Positions 17,412-26,039 of a DNA stretch of 64,000 nucleotides are shown here, piece by piece. The notes under the pieces were generated by a model, which was not told the origin of the DNA, did not search any database, and saw only the letters and a list, made by a program, of their open reading frames with translations. The stretch's first letter is position 1, and every line of letters begins with the position of its first letter. The DNA is from Spartinivicinus ruber. Its GTDB lineage: Bacteria > Pseudomonadota > Gammaproteobacteria > Pseudomonadales > Zooshikellaceae. The DNA is taken from positions 1,959,001 to 2,023,000 of the forward strand of contig NZ_CP048878.1 in the NCBI RefSeq assembly GCF_011009015.1, given 5' to 3'. Position numbers and translations under genes: made by a program.

Positions 17412-17783
17412 AAATGCAAGCTGGGCTGTGAGTAAAGGCGTAATAAGCCCCACACTACAACTGTCTTTCTTCTCGGGGCAAGCATTAATAGCACAAGTAT
17501 ATGTCGTCAAACAGCTTTACAAAATCTGTAATTACATCATACCCAGTTCGGAATATACGGAGACTGTTACGGGTATATATTAGAGAGGAAACTGCTTTAA
17601 TGGTCTACACCAAACTGAATGGCTTATAGATCGGCTATATAGGATAGAAGAGCCGCTATAAAACGCCTGTTAATGCTTGCTAGTGTCTTTGAAAAGGGTA
17701 TGTCGGCATTTTAAAGAAGGATTGCCTTATATTGCCGACATTGTCACCCGTTGAGCGGTTGGCTGTAAACCGAGTTGGGTTGA
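17412..17783. other. Intergenic between two response-regulator genes
   Basis: The region holds a perfect inverted repeat (listed separately) and AT-rich sequence that must contain the promoter of the receiver gene. No operator was recognised. Confidence 0.4.
17700..17741 (-). terminator. Hairpin downstream of the FixJ-type gene
   Basis: ATGTCGGCA at 17700-17708 pairs perfectly with TGCCGACAT at 17733-17741. An inner AAGG/CCTT pair is also possible. There is no T-run, so it may be a Rho-independent-like stop or an RNA-stability hairpin. Confidence 0.4.
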
Positions 17784-18407
17784 TTATATCTCAACCTGAT
17801 CTTTAACTTGCATAATCTGACGTACTAAATGGGCTAATGATTTAGTGCCCATTTTTTCCATCACCCGAGAACGGTGAATTTCGACTGTTCGCTGGCTCAA
17901 GCTGATATCAGCTGCAATCACCTTATTGGCTTTACCTTCTACTACGTGGTGCAATACTTCGCGCTCACGATCAGTCAATGTTGCCAAGCGCTTTAGAATT
18001 TCTTTGTGCTCAAGCAATTCTTTACGTTGCTCGCTATCAAGCTTCAGTCCATCATTAATCAGGTCCAGCAGTTCCTGGTCTCTGAAAGGTTTTTGAATAA
18101 AGTTCATCGCGCCATTTTTAATGGCTTGTACTGCCATTTGTACATCACCATGGCCAGTAATAAAAATAATCGGGAGGATGCAATGCATTTCATTGAGCTT
18201 GGCTTGCAATTCTAAACCACTCATACCAGGCATCCGGATATCCATCACAATGCAACCAGGGCGATTTTCATTATAGGCGTCTAAAAAATCAGCAGGAGAA
18301 GCATACACCTCAACAGCTTGACCTACTGATTGCATCAACAGCCCTAGCGAATCACGCACAGCTTCGTCGTCATCAATGATAAAGACAGTAGGTTGTTGTT
18401 CTTGCAT
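17784..18407 (-). CDS. FixJ-family response regulator (receiver plus LuxR-type HTH)
   Basis: The product has 207 residues. The receiver domain (1-125) has VFIIDDDEAV, the phosphorylation Asp in GCIVMDIRMPG, Thr in IIFITGHGD and Lys in MNFIQKPFRD. The C-terminal GerE/LuxR DNA-binding domain (about 140-200) reads LTDREREVLHHVVEGKANK, then VIAADISLSQRTVEIHRSRV. This is a transcription activator/repressor normally phosphorylated by a PAS-type histidine kinase, but no kinase gene is adjacent. All key residues are present. Confidence 0.85.
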   Translation of the reverse strand: MQEQQPTVFIIDDDEAVRDSLGLLMQSVGQAVEVYASPADFLDAYNENRPGCIVMDIRMPGMSGLELQAKLNEMHCILPIIFITGHGDVQMAVQAIKNGAMNFIQKPFRDQELLDLINDGLKLDSEQRKELLEHKEILKRLATLTDREREVLHHVVEGKANKVIAADISLSQRTVEIHRSRVMEKMGTKSLAHLVRQIMQVKDQVEI

Positions 18408-18605
18408 ATGAGCTCCAGAAGCACTTAATAAGAAAGAATGATTGCTGGAAAAAACCAGTCATTAATATAGCTTAGTTTGCCAGCTTGTGATGAAATTATC
18501 GAGAGGGATAATGGACTACGACAATTTTTTGTTAAGCTTTTGATAACAAATTGTCATATACCGCGTTTTAAAAATATTATTTTAATAAAATAGAAGATAC
18601 AACCA

Positions 18606-19457
18606 GTGACGAATGACCAACTTGCCCAACGGTTGCTGTATACCATTCAAAACAACCGAACTGATGGAGCAGGTCAAATAGCCCGAGATGCATTAAGTGG
18701 TTTGGCCGACTTTTGTTCTCAAGCCCATTTAACAGAAGGTGATATTCAACAAGCCTGTCGTTTAGCCAGGCAGTTACAACGGACTCGGCCATCAATGGCT
18801 CCTTTGCAGCAACTGCTAGGAACTTGGTTGCGATCAGTAGAGCAGGATGGTCTTTCATTAGCGCAAGCAGCTGCTCAGGCTATGCAGTTGGTGCAATATT
18901 CCCACGAAGCTGTGGCTCATAGTGCCTGTGCCATGGCACAGCGGATTAAACCGGGGAGTGTGGTTATGACCCATAGCTGGAGCTCAACCATTCGCGAGCT
19001 GTTTTGTTTATTGAGCCAGCAACCTTGTCAGGCGATTGTGACAGAGTCTCGGCCTGGCTATGAGGGCCATAAAATGGCTGAGCTAATGTCAGAGCTTGCT
19101 ATACCTTGCCGGCTAATTACTGAGGCGCAAATGGGGATTTGGCTGGAGGAAGCGGATGTGGCGGTGATTGGTGCCGATATGCTGCTTGAGGATGGCTCGG
19201 TGGTGAATAAATCGGGTAGTTTTTTATTAGCGTTGGCGGCCAAGGCTTTAAACAAACCCTTTTATGTGTGCTGTGAAACCTTTAAACGAGTGGATTTGCT
19301 GCCCAGCATGGTTGAGCTAGAGCAACATAATGGGGGTGAGTTAGGTGCACCTACCTTGGCGCATGTTGAGATAAAAAACCAATATTTTGAGGTAATTCCA
19401 GTGAGCTTAATTACTGAGGTGGTTACCGAGCGGGTAACCCCTCAGGCACAGTCTTAA
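18606..19457 (+). CDS. eIF-2B alpha/beta/delta-related protein (ribose-1,5-bisphosphate isomerase-like fold)
   Basis: The product has 283 residues. The GTG at 18606 is the first possible start after an in-frame stop. The N-terminal helical part includes SMAPLQQLLGTWL. The C-terminal Rossmann-like part has SVVMTHSWSSTIRELF, VTESRPGYEGHKMA, VAVIGADMLLEDGSVVNKSG and ALNKPFYVCCETFK, the ordered motifs of the IF-2B family that includes methylthioribose-1-P isomerase and ribose-1,5-bisphosphate isomerase. In bacteria such proteins act on sugar phosphates. The substrate here is unassigned. It converges on aspA with only 9 bp between the stops. Confidence 0.75.
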   Translation: MTNDQLAQRLLYTIQNNRTDGAGQIARDALSGLADFCSQAHLTEGDIQQACRLARQLQRTRPSMAPLQQLLGTWLRSVEQDGLSLAQAAAQAMQLVQYSHEAVAHSACAMAQRIKPGSVVMTHSWSSTIRELFCLLSQQPCQAIVTESRPGYEGHKMAELMSELAIPCRLITEAQMGIWLEEADVAVIGADMLLEDGSVVNKSGSFLLALAAKALNKPFYVCCETFKRVDLLPSMVELEQHNGGELGAPTLAHVEIKNQYFEVIPVSLITEVVTERVTPQAQS

Positions 19458-19466
19458 TTGGTTTTA

Positions 19467-20897
19467 TTATTTAAGCTGAAGAATTGAAGGGTTGAGCATA
19501 TTTTCAGGCTTAAGAATTTCCTTCAGCTGTGTTTCATCTAACAGACCTTCTTCTAACACCAGATCGATAACCCGTCGGCCAGATTGAAGGGCTGTTTTGG
19601 CAATTCGACTAGCATTTTCATAGCCAATATAGGGGTTTAGTGCGGTGACAATTCCTACACTATTGTTGACATAATCTCGGCATTTTTCTCGGTTAGCCGT
19701 AATGCCAGTAATGCATTTTTCACTGAGCATGGTGCTGGCGTTAATTAATGACTCGATGGATTGCATCACTTTATAAACAATTAATGGTTCCATAACATTT
19801 AACTGCAGTTGACCTGCCTCAGCTGCCATGCTGATACTTAAATCATTGCCAATTACATCAAAAGCCACCTGGTTAACTGCTTCTGGAATAACCGGATTAA
19901 CTTTGCCGGGCATGATTGAGGAGCCAGGTTGCATTTGTGGCAGGTTAATTTCGTTTAAGCCAGCAAGAGGACCACTGCTAAGCAAACGCAAATCGTTGCA
20001 TATTTTCGATAATTTAATGGCATAACGCTTTAACATACTGGAAAACAGTACAAAAGCGCCCATGTCGGATGTGGCTTCTACCAAGTCAGAGGCTTGCACC
20101 AACGGTACACTGCTGATTTTTGCCAAATAGTCTACCGCCAGTTTGCCATAACCAGGATCAGCGTTAATGCCAGTGCCAATAGCTGTGCCACCTAAGTTAA
20201 TTTCTTTAAATAAGTCGGCCAGGCCTTTGATGAGTTTTACATCTTCATCAACAGTGGTGGCATAGGCATTAAATTCCTGGCCAAGTGACATGGGCACGGC
20301 ATCCTGTAACTGGGTGCGTCCCATTTTAATGACATCTTTAAACTCTTCGCCTTTTTGGTTCAGGCTATGCTTCAGATTTTGTGCAGCTAGGGCTAATTCA
20401 CTGTGGCGTAAAATAATGGCTAACCTGACGGCAGTAGGATAGACATCATTTGTTGATTGAGACATGTTGACATCGGTATTGGGATGCAGATGGGTATAAG
20501 CGCCACGGGGGTGACCAAGAATTTCCAGTGCTCGGTTAGCAATGACTTCGTTGGCATTCATGTTGGTTGAAGTACCAGCGCCTCCTTGAATCATATCCAC
20601 CACAAAATATTCATGCCATTGGCCGGCAATAATTTCATCACAGGCTTGGACAATGGCATTGGCTTTGGTGTCACTTAAATGTTTTAGTGCCTGATTTGCC
20701 TTGGCTGCGGCTTTTTTAACCATGGCAAGTGATTTAATTAGGCTGGGGTAATGGCTAATGGGTACGCCGGTTATTTGAAAATTTTCTACAGCTCGCTGGG
20801 TTTGAATACCATAGTAAACATGTTGGGGTATTTGTTTGCTACCAAGTAAATCATACTCAACACGGTAGTCGTTATTGTTAGCTGAGTCAGCATTCAT
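19467..20897 (-). CDS. aspA: Aspartate ammonia-lyase
   Basis: The product has 476 residues, the usual length for aspartase. It converts L-aspartate to fumarate and ammonia. It carries the aspartase/fumarase signature GSSIMPGKVNP (about residues 325-335) containing the catalytic Ser of the flexible loop, the NANEVIANRALEILG and TDVNMSQSTNDVYPTAVRLA segments, and MGRTQLQDAVPMSLGQEF. The fit to AspA rather than FumC comes from these motifs and the overall sequence style. It forms a cytosolic homotetramer. It appears monocistronic. Confidence 0.9.
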   Translation of the reverse strand: MNADSANNNDYRVEYDLLGSKQIPQHVYYGIQTQRAVENFQITGVPISHYPSLIKSLAMVKKAAAKANQALKHLSDTKANAIVQACDEIIAGQWHEYFVVDMIQGGAGTSTNMNANEVIANRALEILGHPRGAYTHLHPNTDVNMSQSTNDVYPTAVRLAIILRHSELALAAQNLKHSLNQKGEEFKDVIKMGRTQLQDAVPMSLGQEFNAYATTVDEDVKLIKGLADLFKEINLGGTAIGTGINADPGYGKLAVDYLAKISSVPLVQASDLVEATSDMGAFVLFSSMLKRYAIKLSKICNDLRLLSSGPLAGLNEINLPQMQPGSSIMPGKVNPVIPEAVNQVAFDVIGNDLSISMAAEAGQLQLNVMEPLIVYKVMQSIESLINASTMLSEKCITGITANREKCRDYVNNSVGIVTALNPYIGYENASRIAKTALQSGRRVIDLVLEEGLLDETQLKEILKPENMLNPSILQLK

Positions 20898-21100
20898 GGC
20901 TATACCTCATTACTTAGCCGTAGTGGTTTTTCCTCGCATAAGTGTCGCTTGAGACCTAGGGATCTTCAATACGGACTAGTACGTGTCATCAGTTGTTAAC
21001 AATTATACTGCTTTATATGATTGAGGGTGTTGTAAAAAATAGTAAGAAATTAAAGCTGGTGTTTGGTATAGAAAATAGCTTTGGATAATAAGATAAGGAA

Positions 21101-21751
21101 ATGAAAATGATTACCGTGTATGGAGTGCAGTTGTCGCCTTTCGTCAGAAAGGTTCTTATCAGTCTTGATATTTTAGCGGTTGATTACACCTTAAAGGCGG
21201 TCAATATATTTGATTTACCTGAAGAATTTAAAAGAATAAGCCCCCTTGGCAAGGTCCCTGTGTTAGATGATGATGGATTTACCATTCCTGATTCCACTGT
21301 CATTTGTCAGTATTTAAACGAAAAATATGCGAGCAATAAACTTTACCCCGTTGAGCTGAAGGCACGTACGAAAGTGAGATGGTTAGAAGAATATGCTGAT
21401 ACAAAATTAATTTCAGTGCTTGGTATCCCTTTGTTTTTCGAACGCCTTGTTAAGCCTAAATTTTTAAAGCAGCAAACTGACGAACAACGGGTAGAGGAGA
21501 ATATTAAGCACTACATCCCCCCGGTTTTGGACTATTTGGAGTCTGTTTTGCCAGAAGCTGGTTTTGTGTGTGAAACATTATCCGTAGCAGATGTTACGAT
21601 TGGCAGCTTCTTCCTCAACGCATCCTATGCGGATTATGAAGTGGACAGAGGTCGTTGGCCAAAATTGGCAAGTTATGTGGCAAGGGTTTATCAGCAGCCT
21701 GTCTTTCAGAAATATATTGAAAGCGATAAGAAGATTCTACAGCTTTCATAA
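21101..21751 (+). CDS. Glutathione S-transferase family protein
   Basis: The product has 216 residues. The N-terminal thioredoxin fold (1-80) reads ITVYGVQLSPFVRKVLISLD with a likely catalytic Ser in SPFVRK, the cis-Pro motif GKVPVLDDDG and the glutathione-gripping DSTVICQYLNEKY. The C-terminal helical domain (90-210) includes LSVADVTIGSFFLN, a variant of the conserved N-capping box. It is likely cytosolic. The physiological substrate cannot be inferred. It stands alone. Confidence 0.85.
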   Translation: MKMITVYGVQLSPFVRKVLISLDILAVDYTLKAVNIFDLPEEFKRISPLGKVPVLDDDGFTIPDSTVICQYLNEKYASNKLYPVELKARTKVRWLEEYADTKLISVLGIPLFFERLVKPKFLKQQTDEQRVEENIKHYIPPVLDYLESVLPEAGFVCETLSVADVTIGSFFLNASYADYEVDRGRWPKLASYVARVYQQPVFQKYIESDKKILQLS

Positions 21752-21845
21752 GTGACAGTTGCTGAGCCTGAGCCTACAAATGAATCATTAACAGCAAAGT
21801 GGTAGTGAAAAGGGAGTATTAGACAACAGTTGAATTGCTGACTAT

Positions 21846-21864
21846 AATGAGAATTATTATCATT
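21846..21864. promoter_or_regulatory. Fur-box-like operator
   Basis: AATGAGAATTATTATCATT differs at two of 19 positions from the classical AATGATAATCATTATCATT form of the Fur box. It ends 16 bp before the ATG of a 34-codon ORF, so iron-loaded Fur would block that gene. Confidence 0.65.
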
Positions 21865-21880
21865 TGCATGAATATAAAAA

Positions 21881-21985
21881 ATGAACAAGCAAAGTTGGCA
21901 ACAGCACTGGATTGACAAATATTGGATTGCGATTACAACAATCATTTGCATAGCATTGTGCTATGGTTTGTTGGCAATAATGTAG
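21881..21985 (+). CDS. Fur-controlled small membrane protein (34 residues)
   Basis: The frame reads MNKQSWQQHWIDKYWIAITT, then IICIALCYGLLAIM and a stop. A short basic, Trp-rich N-terminus is followed by one transmembrane helix. The Fur-box-like operator directly upstream and the hairpin at the stop make a compact transcription unit, which supports a real gene. Small single-helix proteins of this type often modulate a larger membrane complex; the partner is unknown and no transporter genes adjoin it. Confidence 0.55.
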   Translation: MNKQSWQQHWIDKYWIAITTIICIALCYGLLAIM

Positions 21986-22010
21986 AGGGTGTCGCTGTTT
22001 TACCACCCTC
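21985..22010 (+). terminator. Hairpin at the end of the small membrane ORF
   Basis: GAGGGTG pairs perfectly with CACCCTC across a 12-nt loop. No T-run follows on either strand, so termination efficiency is uncertain. Confidence 0.4.
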
Positions 22011-22052
22011 AAGTAGGTAACTGTGGGTAAGCGATAAGCTGCTGCTACTCTC

Positions 22053-22379
22053 TTATTTCATGACTGAAAAATGCTGTCGAGCAGATGTGGTTATTGCTGC
22101 ATTGACACGTTCTCTTAACTCTTTGCCTGGTTTAAAGTGCGGTACATAACGGGCAGGTATTTCAACTGGCTCTCCTGTTTTAGGGTTTCGGCCTATCCGA
22201 GGTGCATGGTAATTTAAAGAAAAGCTGCCAAACCCTCTAACTTCAACCCGATCTCCTTTAATCAGCGCTTCTGACATTTGCTCCAGCAACAGATTTACGG
22301 CTAACTCAATATCTTTAGCTGTTAGCTCTGCACCTTGTTGGGCTTCGATTAAGCGCTCAATCAGCTCCGATTTGGTCAT
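22053..22379 (-). CDS. ihfB: Integration host factor beta subunit
   Basis: The start at 22379 ([10 protein letters not shown]) is chosen because family members begin there; the frame is open 25 codons further upstream. A purine-rich GGGGGAAAGGGAG precedes it. The protein has 108 residues, slightly longer than the usual 94-100 because of a C-terminal tail ([12 protein letters not shown]). Features are the [18 protein letters not shown] helices, the conserved [11 protein letters not shown] beta motif, and the minor-groove arm [12 protein letters not shown] with its intercalating Pro, then [15 protein letters not shown]. IhfB pairs with IhfA to bend DNA in replication, recombination and transcription. 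The common neighbour rpsA is not in view. Confidence 0.85.
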   Translation of the reverse strand: MTKSELIERLIEAQQGAELTAKDIELAVNLLLEQMSEALIKGDRVEVRGFGSFSLNYHAPRIGRNPKTGEPVEIPARYVPHFKPGKELRERVNAAITTSARQHFSVMK

Positions 22380-23013
22380 CTCCCTTTCCCCCTGTCGACG
22401 ATGACTTTTTACAGCTTGCACCATTAGACTAGCTAAACCTTGCGCTATGATCAACTAACATATTGATTTTCATGGTAATAATGTGTCAGTTGAGTGATTT
22501 TTGAACAGGTGTTGTCTCTCCATACTCTCATTCTTAATTTTGCTTGTTAGTCTGATCTGTTAATAATTTTTATAGGGAACTAAGTAGTTAGCCTGTTTGA
22601 CTTTTTAGAAAGTTTAGCAAGTACGATGCACTGTGTATTAAATGGGAGAATAAAAAGCTTATAGACTCATGTAGCCTCTTCACTCAATGGCCGCATTTAA
22701 AAAATTTTCGTATTGGGTATATAATGTCTAATTTTTAACTAAAACTGAAAATAGCACTAAACTTGATTAAGCTGTAATTAATTTGTCATATTATGCAGAA
22801 AAGCTTGTAAAATTATATGAATCATTTTTAGGTCAAAAGATCATTCACGAAGAATATAAACTATTTCCTTGGCTTACCTTAAAATATACTAAGCTTCAGA
22901 TGAGTTGAAGTTTATACAACATAAAAAAAATAAAAAATATTCTTTTTTTCATTTAAGCGAGTGGTGGCGACTATTCGCAAAATTAAATGTCATGCCTGTG
23001 AGGAAAAATATAA
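22380..23013. other. Long AT-rich intergenic region upstream of the ferritin-like/MNIO cassette
   Basis: The region has 634 bp with no open gene. It must hold the promoters of ihfB (minus) and of the cassette (plus). A run of A and T tracts at 22920-22955 may act as an UP-element-like or curved region. No Fur, LexA or other operator stood out. A GAGGAAAAA site precedes the ATG at 23014. Confidence 0.45.
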
Positions 23014-25023
23014 ATGGACTTATCCCAGTTAAATAAATCCTTTGAGCCAATTACCGACCAGCCGCTAAGTTGCTTGGAAACAGACAAATCTGCATTAAGG
23101 GCGATTGCTCAAGCAGCGGTGAATGTTGAATTGTTTACTATTCCTCTGTATATGAATGCGCTTTACTCCATTCATGGTACACACCAAATTAACGCCAAAG
23201 ATGTCACATACTATAAGGGGCGTCAGTGGCCTGGGGCTGCTACAACAGTTAACCCAAAAACCGCTAATGAAAAAGCCTTTAACCTTATTTTCAGTGTATT
23301 TATTCAAGAGATGCTGCACTTACAAATGGCAGCCAATCTTGTTAGTGCAATTGGATTGCATCCATGCTTTACCAGCAAAATGTTACAGAATAAAGATCAT
23401 GGTTGGACCTGTTATGGATCAACTATTACTGTAATTCCCCATATTGTGAATTTGCAGGATACCCAAAACGATAAAGATGTTCGAGTTAACTTGGAAGCTT
23501 TAAATAATAACCAGGTAAAATTGTTCTGTGCGATTGAGCAGAATGAAGTTGATGCTAGGAAAAATATCGAGCCAGATAAGCTTAAGGATTACTTCCCAAC
23601 TGTACCGTTCAAAGGTTGGACACCAGAAAAAACTGAAGCTGATTTGCCTATGTTCGGTACTATTGGTTGGTTGTATGAGTGTTATGCACAGTACATCAGC
23701 ATTGAGTATGTTGATGGCAAAACATTGTGGGAAAAAGTGTTTGATTCAAACTCTGTACAACAGGATATGTTTAACTATGAACAAGCTAAGTCACATCCTT
23801 ATCTTGAATTTCCACGATTTTCCACTCACTTTACTGAGACTGATGCTGAGTCATCTTTTGATAAAGCCATTGATATGATGAGTGCAATTACCGATCAGGG
23901 TGAAGGAAGTGCAATTGATATTTGCCGTTACCGGAAACGGCAGTTGAATGAAATGGTTGATAGTGAAATTGTTCAAGAAAAATACCGCCCTGATAAATGT
24001 GCTTTAGAAGGCGATTACCCTTCCTACAATCAACATGGAAAACCAGCTGCATCCGCAGATACTGAGGCGCGATATCCAAATTCTAAGTTTGACCATTATG
24101 AACGGTTTGAAGAGGTGGGTGCGCTACTGTCGAAAGTGCTTACTTGGGAAAACTGGCATCAGCAAGGCAATAGCTGGTCTGAAAAAGACCTGACCAACAG
24201 TGAATATAAAGCAAAAACAGCCCCAAAAAATATACCTGCACCCAGTGAAGTTGCAGGTGCACTAAATCGACTTAAGGGTCAGGAAACCACTATGTATCCT
24301 ATTTTGAGTAAAGTATCAGTGGGTGCCATTGCTGGGATTACCACGGTACTGGATACTTACTGGCAGCAACAAGATGCAGAGTTTCCTTATCCATCTATGG
24401 TGGGCTCTGGTGACCGAATCTCAATTTGCTGGGCTATTTTTGGTAAAGCTCCCGACTTATCGGTTGGTATAGGCTCTCCTCAAGAAGATAAATTATACCA
24501 CGCCTGTCAGGGGTTGAATCTGGAGCCAGAAGAAAACGCTGATAACTGTGCAGCAATCGAAATCTACCACACCTGTCGTGGTTCCAATGCTTGTAAAGCG
24601 CAAGGCGGATGTGGCTTTGCCCAATTGGATAGTGGCGGTGGTTCTTGCAGTGCTTTAAGGGTGCAAGCACCTACAGTTGAAAAGGGCGGACAGGTTTTGT
24701 GTGGCGGCCCTTCCTGTGGGGGACCATCACAGCCTTATTCCGCACCTTCTGACAACAAGTGCCGTACTTTTGGTGGTTGTGCTGTACCGATGTCAGCTTC
24801 TCAACTTTATCCTAATCAACAGTCAGGTGAAATGCTGCTATACGATTTCGAAGGACCTACCCATTCTTCAGTACCTATTGGCAAAATGTCGTTCAAGTAT
24901 GCTGACTCAGTGTACGACAAAGCGTGGGAGGCTTACGAAAAAGTGATGAAACATCGTGGCAAAGATGTTGGCGACAAACCTATACCTACTGATTTGAGAA
25001 TAGCACTACCACCTTCCACCTGA
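23014..25023 (+). CDS. Ferritin-like protein (VioB-type domain) with Cys-rich C-terminal region, probable MNIO substrate
   Basis: The product has 669 residues. The N-terminal part is the ferritin-like domain of the iminophenyl-pyruvate dimer synthase/VioB group (PF12902-like): helix motifs AVNVELFTIPLYMNAL (Glu39) and FIQEMLHLQMAANL (Glu99, His102) are typical di-iron ligands. From about residue 495 the character changes. Ten cysteines fall within 92 residues (498, 512, 521, 527, 533, 545, 563, 568, 583, 589), including CRGSNACKAQGGC with CX5CX5C spacing, CGGPSC and CRTFGGC. Such Gly-rich Cys motifs resemble precursor regions of bufferin-type peptides. The DUF692 oxidase and DUF2063 partner genes follow immediately. 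It is inferred that the Cys-rich tail is modified by them. No signal peptide is visible. Confidence 0.75.
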   Translation: MDLSQLNKSFEPITDQPLSCLETDKSALRAIAQAAVNVELFTIPLYMNALYSIHGTHQINAKDVTYYKGRQWPGAATTVNPKTANEKAFNLIFSVFIQEMLHLQMAANLVSAIGLHPCFTSKMLQNKDHGWTCYGSTITVIPHIVNLQDTQNDKDVRVNLEALNNNQVKLFCAIEQNEVDARKNIEPDKLKDYFPTVPFKGWTPEKTEADLPMFGTIGWLYECYAQYISIEYVDGKTLWEKVFDSNSVQQDMFNYEQAKSHPYLEFPRFSTHFTETDAESSFDKAIDMMSAITDQGEGSAIDICRYRKRQLNEMVDSEIVQEKYRPDKCALEGDYPSYNQHGKPAASADTEARYPNSKFDHYERFEEVGALLSKVLTWENWHQQGNSWSEKDLTNSEYKAKTAPKNIPAPSEVAGALNRLKGQETTMYPILSKVSVGAIAGITTVLDTYWQQQDAEFPYPSMVGSGDRISICWAIFGKAPDLSVGIGSPQEDKLYHACQGLNLEPEENADNCAAIEIYHTCRGSNACKAQGGCGFAQLDSGGGSCSALRVQAPTVEKGGQVLCGGPSCGGPSQPYSAPSDNKCRTFGGCAVPMSASQLYPNQQSGEMLLYDFEGPTHSSVPIGKMSFKYADSVYDKAWEAYEKVMKHRGKDVGDKPIPTDLRIALPPST

Positions 25024-25100
25024 TAGGAGTTTGCAAAGGTTAGTGAATTATGAGGTAGCAGAGTGTTGCGATTGTTTGTGATGACAGGGAAGGTGGAATA

Positions 25101-26039
25101 ATGGTGTGTAATACTGCAAGCAAACCACGCCTGGGCTTGCCAAACCTTGGCCTGGGAGTGGGACTGCGTAATAAACATATGTCTTATATTATGCAGCATG
25201 GCGCTGGCGTCGATTGGTTTGAAGCCATTAGCGAAAATTATATGGATAACCATGGTTATACTCGCTATGTTCTCAACCAATTAGCTGAGCGAGTACCTAT
25301 TGTTTTACATGGAGTATCCTTGTCTATTGGTAGCTGTGATCCATTAAACTTTGCTTATCTCAGCCAGTTAAAACAATTAGCCAAAGAGGTTAATGCTCGC
25401 TGGATTTCTGATCATTTGTGCTGGACTGGTATATCTTCAGTCAATTCTCATGATTTATTACCCATGCCATTGACGGAAGAAAGCTTTGCTTATGTCGTAC
25501 AAAGAGTTCGCATTGTGCAGGACTTTCTTGAACAGCCTTTAATACTGGAAAACCCAAGTAGTTATGTTCAGTTTGCTGAGTCCAGCTTATTTGAGTGGGA
25601 ATTTCTTGGTCAGTTAGCGATAGAAACCGGTTGTGGTATATTGCTGGATGTAAATAATGTTTTTGTTTCATCAAGCCATCACGGATTCGATGCTGAATTC
25701 TATATTAAATCATTACCATGCCAGTACATTGTGCAAATACATATTGCGGGGCCATCAGATAATGGTGGCTTATTGATTGATACTCACGATCATCCAGTGC
25801 CATCGCAAGTCTGGCAACTCTATGCGCTGGCTCAGCAATTGACTGGCGGTGTTTCCACCTTGCTGGAATGGGATGCGAATATTCCTGATTATCCTCAACT
25901 GTTAAATGAGCTACATAAAGCAAGAGAAGTATTGTCTGGAAAAATGCCTGATATCAGAGTAAAAGTAGCCAATAACAAAAATACTCACTCTATTTCTACC
26001 CCCATTGATTTTCAATTGGAGTTAATGGATGTTGAGTAA
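25101..26039 (+). CDS. Multinuclear non-heme iron-dependent oxidase (DUF692/MNIO, BufB-like)
   Basis: The product has 312 residues in a TIM-barrel enzyme family using two or three iron ions to modify cysteines in peptides (for example to thiooxazole- or oxazolone-thioamide-type groups). The ligand motifs are in order: WFEAISENYM (Glu41/Glu45), VLHGVSLSIG (His70), WISDHLCW (Asp104, His105), LENPSSY (Glu150), LLDVNNVFVSS (Asp183, Asn186), IHIAGP (His214), DTHDHPVP (227-231) and LLEWD (Glu256). It overlaps the next gene by 11 bp, indicating translational coupling. It is cytosolic. It very probably acts on the Cys-rich tail encoded 77 bp upstream. Confidence 0.9.
   Translation: MVCNTASKPRLGLPNLGLGVGLRNKHMSYIMQHGAGVDWFEAISENYMDNHGYTRYVLNQLAERVPIVLHGVSLSIGSCDPLNFAYLSQLKQLAKEVNARWISDHLCWTGISSVNSHDLLPMPLTEESFAYVVQRVRIVQDFLEQPLILENPSSYVQFAESSLFEWEFLGQLAIETGCGILLDVNNVFVSSSHHGFDAEFYIKSLPCQYIVQIHIAGPSDNGGLLIDTHDHPVPSQVWQLYALAQQLTGGVSTLLEWDANIPDYPQLLNELHKAREVLSGKMPDIRVKVANNKNTHSISTPIDFQLELMDVE

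Noticed and set aside
21868-21915. Alternative ATG at 21868 for the Fur-controlled small ORF
   Set aside because: It is in a different frame, ends after 15 codons and encodes no hydrophobic segment.
23528-23878. 116-codon frame inside the ferritin-like gene
   Set aside because: Out-of-frame shadow of a clearly conserved protein, with no ribosome site or domain.
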